Shown here: positions 40,211 through 43,262 of the stretch, one piece after another | Layout of the letters: each line of letters opens with the position of its first letter | Position numbering within the stretch: position 1 is the stretch's first letter | Made by a program: the position numbers and the translations under genes | Origin: CAZFIO01 sp964519585 | GTDB lineage: Bacteria > Bacillota > Clostridia > Tissierellales > Tissierellaceae | Assembly (NCBI GenBank): GCA_964519585.1 | Contig: CAZFIO010000003.1 | Span: 1 to 43,262 of the forward strand | DNA length: 43,262 nt | Direction: 5' to 3' | The notes under the pieces: model-generated | Told to the model about the DNA's origin: nothing | Databases searched by the model: none | Seen by the model: the letters and a program-made list of their open reading frames with translations, nothing else

Positions 40211-42196
40211 TTGGATGAGATAAACAAGTATCGTGAGTTATTCTTTGAAGAATCAGATGAATATCTTCAGACATTAAATGATGCTCTTTTGGACTTAGAA
40301 AAAAACCCAAAAGATATGAGTATCCTAGATGAGATATTTAGGGCAGCCCATACACTTAAGGGTATGGCAGCAACCATGGGCTACAAGACCATGGCTGAAT
40401 TAACCCACCATATGGAAAATGTATTAGATCTATTTAGGACAGGGAAACTTCAGGTAGACTCCCAAGTAATCAATGTAATCTTCAAGTGTGTGGACAAGTT
40501 ATCGGAAATAGTAGAAGATTTAAGAGAAGATAAGGAAAAAGAATATGACATAGGTGGACTCTTGAAGGAACTGGAAGCAATTTCTCAAGCAGACCTAGTG
40601 ACAAATCAGGAGGGTACCACAATCAGCTATGAAAATATAGCAGATGAAATGGAAGAATCAGATATACATGTAATCCAAAGGGCCATGGAAAGAGACTACA
40701 AGGCCTTTGCCATAAAGGTAAGAATTCAAGACAATTGTCTCCTAAAAGGGGCTAGAGCTTATTTAGTTACAACTAAACTAGAACAAAGAGGCGACATTAT
40801 AAAAACAATCCCAGGTCCTGAAGACTTGGAAGAAGGGAACTTTGATAGGGAATTCCAACTAATCTATTTGACAAAGGAAAACAAGGAAGTAGTAGAGGAT
40901 ACAATTGCAAATACAGCAGAAATAGAATCAGTTCTGGTAGAAGCTATTGAAGGGATTCAAGGGATTGAAATGACTGTAAGGGAGAATCTTGTTGAAGAAG
41001 TAGAAGAGGAAGAGGAAGTTAGGGAAGACAAGAAGACCCATAATATAAACCAATCCATAAGGGTTGACTTAAGCAGGCTAGATAGGTTTATGAACCTAGT
41101 ATCAGAGCTGGTAATCTATAGGACAAGGCTGGAAGACCTAAGCCAAAACCATGGGATTGCAGAAATCAGTGAACCTTTAGAATATGTAGGTAGAATAACT
41201 TCTGAACTACAAGACCTGGTACTTAAAATCAGGATGCAGCCTGTAAATGTAGTCTTAAATCGCTTCCCAAGAATGGTAAGAGACCTATCCCAGGAATTGG
41301 ACAAGGAGATAGACTTTATCATAGAAGGGGAAGATACCGAACTAGATAGAACCATAGTAAGTGAACTGGGAGAACCCCTAGTCCACCTTATAAGAAATGC
41401 AGCGGACCATGGCATAGAGCATGCTGAAGAAAGATTGGCCCTAGGAAAACCAGCCAAAGGCCTAGTGAAGCTTACAGCCTATCAAGAGGGTAACCGAGTT
41501 GTAATCATGGTTTCAGATGATGGAAAGGGTATAGACCCAGACCTTATTAAGGCAAGTGCGGAAAAAAAGGGCATTGATACCAAGGGCATGGGACCTAGGG
41601 ACCTAATCCAACTAATCTTCCACTCAGGTTTTTCTACGGTAAAGGAAGTAACCAGTGTATCAGGTAGAGGAGTGGGTATGGATGTGGTCAGCCAGAAAAT
41701 CTCCAGCCTTGGTGGAAGTATAGAAGTTACCAGTGAAGTAGACAGGGGAACAAACTTTATTATCAAACTACCACTAACCCTGTCAATAATACAAACCCTG
41801 ATGGTAAATGTGGGAGAAGAAACCTTTGCCTTACCCCTTAGCATAATCGAAAGAGTAGTAAAGGTAGAAGAAGGAGAAATCATCGAGTCCCATAGTAATG
41901 AAGTATATATTTATAGGGATATAGCTGTACCAGTAATCAGGGTAAATGAAAAGCTAAACATAGAAGCAGATGGTGAAAATAACCATATAATCCTAATCCT
42001 TTTGGGAGACCAATATTACGGTTTGCTGGTGAATAACCTTATTGGCCAGCAGGAAACAGTAATCAAGAAACTAGGAGGCCCTTTATCGAAAATGAGGGAA
42101 TACCTAGGAGCAACCATACTTGGAAATGGAGATATAATCCTTATCCTGGACGTAGGAAATATATGCAAGAAGGATGAAGGTGATTTAATTGAATAG
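40211..42196 (+). CDS. cheA: Chemotaxis histidine kinase CheA
   Basis: A 661-aa kinase. TTG start behind AAAGGAGGTT. P1 (1-105) with phospho-accepting His47 in RAAHTLKGMA; P2-like CheY-docking region about 150-260 (YKAFAIKVRIQDNCLLKGAR); an acidic linker (EEVEEEEEVRED); P3 dimerisation about 278-345; P4 kinase with N-box LIRNAADHGIEHAEER, G1 VSDDGKGID, G2 GRGVGMDVV; P5 CheW-like about 525-655 (ETFALPLSIIERVV, GDIILILDVGNI). Complete. The stop overlaps the cheC start by 8 nt. Confidence 0.97.
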   Translation: MDEINKYRELFFEESDEYLQTLNDALLDLEKNPKDMSILDEIFRAAHTLKGMAATMGYKTMAELTHHMENVLDLFRTGKLQVDSQVINVIFKCVDKLSEIVEDLREDKEKEYDIGGLLKELEAISQADLVTNQEGTTISYENIADEMEESDIHVIQRAMERDYKAFAIKVRIQDNCLLKGARAYLVTTKLEQRGDIIKTIPGPEDLEEGNFDREFQLIYLTKENKEVVEDTIANTAEIESVLVEAIEGIQGIEMTVRENLVEEVEEEEEVREDKKTHNINQSIRVDLSRLDRFMNLVSELVIYRTRLEDLSQNHGIAEISEPLEYVGRITSELQDLVLKIRMQPVNVVLNRFPRMVRDLSQELDKEIDFIIEGEDTELDRTIVSELGEPLVHLIRNAADHGIEHAEERLALGKPAKGLVKLTAYQEGNRVVIMVSDDGKGIDPDLIKASAEKKGIDTKGMGPRDLIQLIFHSGFSTVKEVTSVSGRGVGMDVVSQKISSLGGSIEVTSEVDRGTNFIIKLPLTLSIIQTLMVNVGEETFALPLSIIERVVKVEEGEIIESHSNEVYIYRDIAVPVIRVNEKLNIEADGENNHIILILLGDQYYGLLVNNLIGQQETVIKKLGGPLSKMREYLGATILGNGDIILILDVGNICKKDEGDLIE

Positions 42197-42788
42197 TGGT
42201 GCTTATACAGACCTACAGATTGACCTGATAAAGGAGTTAGCAAATATAGGGGGAGGCAATGCAGCTACCAGCCTATCCCAACTAATAGATAAGCCTACAA
42301 ATATGTCTGTTCCCACCATAGAAATAATGGAGTATAACCAAGTATATGAAAGAATTATGCCAGAAGAAGAACTGGTAGATGCAGTCCTGATGAAAATGTT
42401 AGGGGATGCAGGAGGCCTCTTCCTTTTTGTCAATACAAAAAAATGTTCAGATAAGATTGTAAACATGATGGTAGGAGAAGACCTTGAGATTACTGATGAA
42501 TTAAGGTCATCGGGGGTAAAAGAACTGGTAAACATACTAGTTTCAAGCTACTTGGTGGCAGTTGGAAAGACAGTAAATGTAAACCTAATATCTTCTGTCC
42601 CCATATATACCCAGGATATGTTTGGGGCAGTTTTAAGCAGTGTATATATAGAATCAGGTCAATATGATGAAAATATCATGATTATAAAAAATGAATTTTT
42701 GTATCAGGGAGACAAAATTGAATCATCCCTGTACTTTGTTCCAAAACCAGGCGTACTGGAAGCTTTATTTAAAACCATAGGTGTTTAG
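42189..42788 (+). CDS. cheC: CheY-P phosphatase CheC
   Basis: A 199-aa CheC, dephosphorylating CheY-P and binding CheD. TTG start 42189 behind AAGGTGATT, overlapping cheA. The first phosphatase helix reads ELANIGGGNAATSLS, with Glu and Asn in place. The second reads KELVNILVSSYLVAVG, retaining Asn and the pseudo-symmetric Glu-x2-Asn spacing. The pairing with cheD upstream and cheY downstream is the usual set of the CheC-type adaptation system. Confidence 0.93.
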   Translation: MNSGAYTDLQIDLIKELANIGGGNAATSLSQLIDKPTNMSVPTIEIMEYNQVYERIMPEEELVDAVLMKMLGDAGGLFLFVNTKKCSDKIVNMMVGEDLEITDELRSSGVKELVNILVSSYLVAVGKTVNVNLISSVPIYTQDMFGAVLSSVYIESGQYDENIMIIKNEFLYQGDKIESSLYFVPKPGVLEALFKTIGV

Positions 42789-42799
42789 GAGGAAGAAAA

Positions 42800-43162
42800 A
42801 TGTCAAGAAGAGTATTGGTAGTAGATGACGCAGTATTTATGAGGATGAAGTTAAAGGACATATTGGAGAAGAATGGTTACGAAGTAGTAGGTGAGGCCCA
42901 AAATGGACAAGAAGCAATAGAGAAATATAGGACGGAAAATCCAGACCTAGTAACCATGGATATAACCATGCCTGAAATGGATGGTATAGAGGCTCTAAAA
43001 GGAATCAAAACCATAGATCCCAATGCAAAGGTAATCATGTGCAGTGCTATGGGACAACAATCCATGGTAATGGAAGCTATACAATCAGGAGCCCTAGATT
43101 TCATAGTCAAACCCTTTGATACAGATAGGGTTATTCAATCCTTAAACAAAATATCAGGATAA
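42800..43162 (+). CDS. cheY: Chemotaxis response regulator CheY
   Basis: A 120-aa single-domain receiver that carries the signal to the flagellar switch. D9-D10 acid pair (VVDDAVFMR), phospho-acceptor D54 in TMDITMPEMDG, Ser82 in MCSAMGQQ and K104 in IVKPFDTDR. ATG 42800 behind TAGGAGGAAG. It lies directly after cheC, whose product acts on it. Confidence 0.96.
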   Translation: MSRRVLVVDDAVFMRMKLKDILEKNGYEVVGEAQNGQEAIEKYRTENPDLVTMDITMPEMDGIEALKGIKTIDPNAKVIMCSAMGQQSMVMEAIQSGALDFIVKPFDTDRVIQSLNKISG

Positions 43163-43173
43163 GGAGTGTAGGC

Positions 43174-43262
43174 ATGCAAATTATAATATTTACCATCGGC
43201 AGCAAGTATTATGGCATAAATACAGAGCTAGTGGATGAAATAATTAATAAGACTAGGCCAAA
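43174..43262 (+). CDS. cheW: Second CheW-like protein (3' partial)
   Basis: ATG 43174 behind AAGGAGTG starts MQIIIFTIGSKYYGINTELV and runs open to the window edge (29 codons). This matches the first strands of a CheW fold: [I/V]FxIGxxxYGI followed by a short helix ELVDEII. It would be the second adaptor in the operon after that at 37412. Only the N-terminus is visible, so a CheV-type fusion cannot be excluded. Confidence 0.75.
   Translation, partial: MQIIIFTIGSKYYGINTELVDEIINKTRP

Overview
The window reads as chromosomal DNA of a low-GC, anaerobic Firmicute, most like the amino-acid-fermenting Clostridia/Tissierellia. The clues are AT-rich DNA, strong purine-rich Shine-Dalgarno sites, many TTG and GTG starts, a CheC/CheD-type chemotaxis operon, bactofilin next to an M23 peptidase, YtrA-type GntR regulation, and a UGA-encoded selenoprotein. 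No rRNA, tRNA, CRISPR or prophage was seen.

Layout. 1-5191: end of a branched-chain amino-acid (Liv-type) ABC importer (livG partial, livF, binding lipoprotein), then an amidohydrolase and a GcvT-like folate aminomethyltransferase, all on +. 5316-6870: an IS256-family insertion sequence whose transposase carries an in-frame TGA; the IS appears to split a 30-codon ORF. 6984-11783: small membrane protein, DsbA/FrnE-like oxidoreductase, metallophosphoesterase, ABC-F ATPase, lipoprotein. 11792-13903: a chemoreceptor. 14161-17345: a tight four-gene operon with its own promoter and terminator (DUF1858-like/solute-binding-fold protein without signal peptide, HypB/UreG-like GTPase, ABC ATPase without permease, zinc ribbon). 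17608-19875: an EAL phosphodiesterase with a degenerate GGDEF domain, whose sensor domain matches that of the 11792-13903 chemoreceptor. 19929-21239: M23 peptidase and bactofilin. 21455-23622: Nat-type ABC exporter pair. 23728-28010: a thiol/selenol neighbourhood: a cysteine-synthase-like enzyme and a CxxU selenoprotein on -, then glutamate-cysteine ligase and an ATP-grasp ligase on +. 28119-28678: ParE/YefM-type toxin-antitoxin pair. 28871-30854: GntR/YtrA regulator with ABC transporter. 31261-34063: TrkA-TrkH potassium uptake. 34347-35021: uracil-DNA glycosylase. 35283 to the end: chemotaxis operon mcp-cheW-cheD-cheB-cheR-cheA-cheC-cheY-cheW behind a sigma-D-type promoter.

The most notable items are: (i) a SelW/SelT/SelH-type selenoprotein at 24809-25054, invisible to ordinary ORF calling because codon 13 is UGA, with a hairpin correctly placed for a bacterial SECIS; (ii) the cytoplasmic four-gene NTPase operon at 14161-17345, whose job I cannot name; (iii) intergenic elements built from 11-bp tandem units, two of them bounded by arrays in opposite orientation; (iv) mutually exclusive RNA folds upstream of the GcvT-like gene. 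All readings come from inspection alone; no alignment, folding or database search was run.
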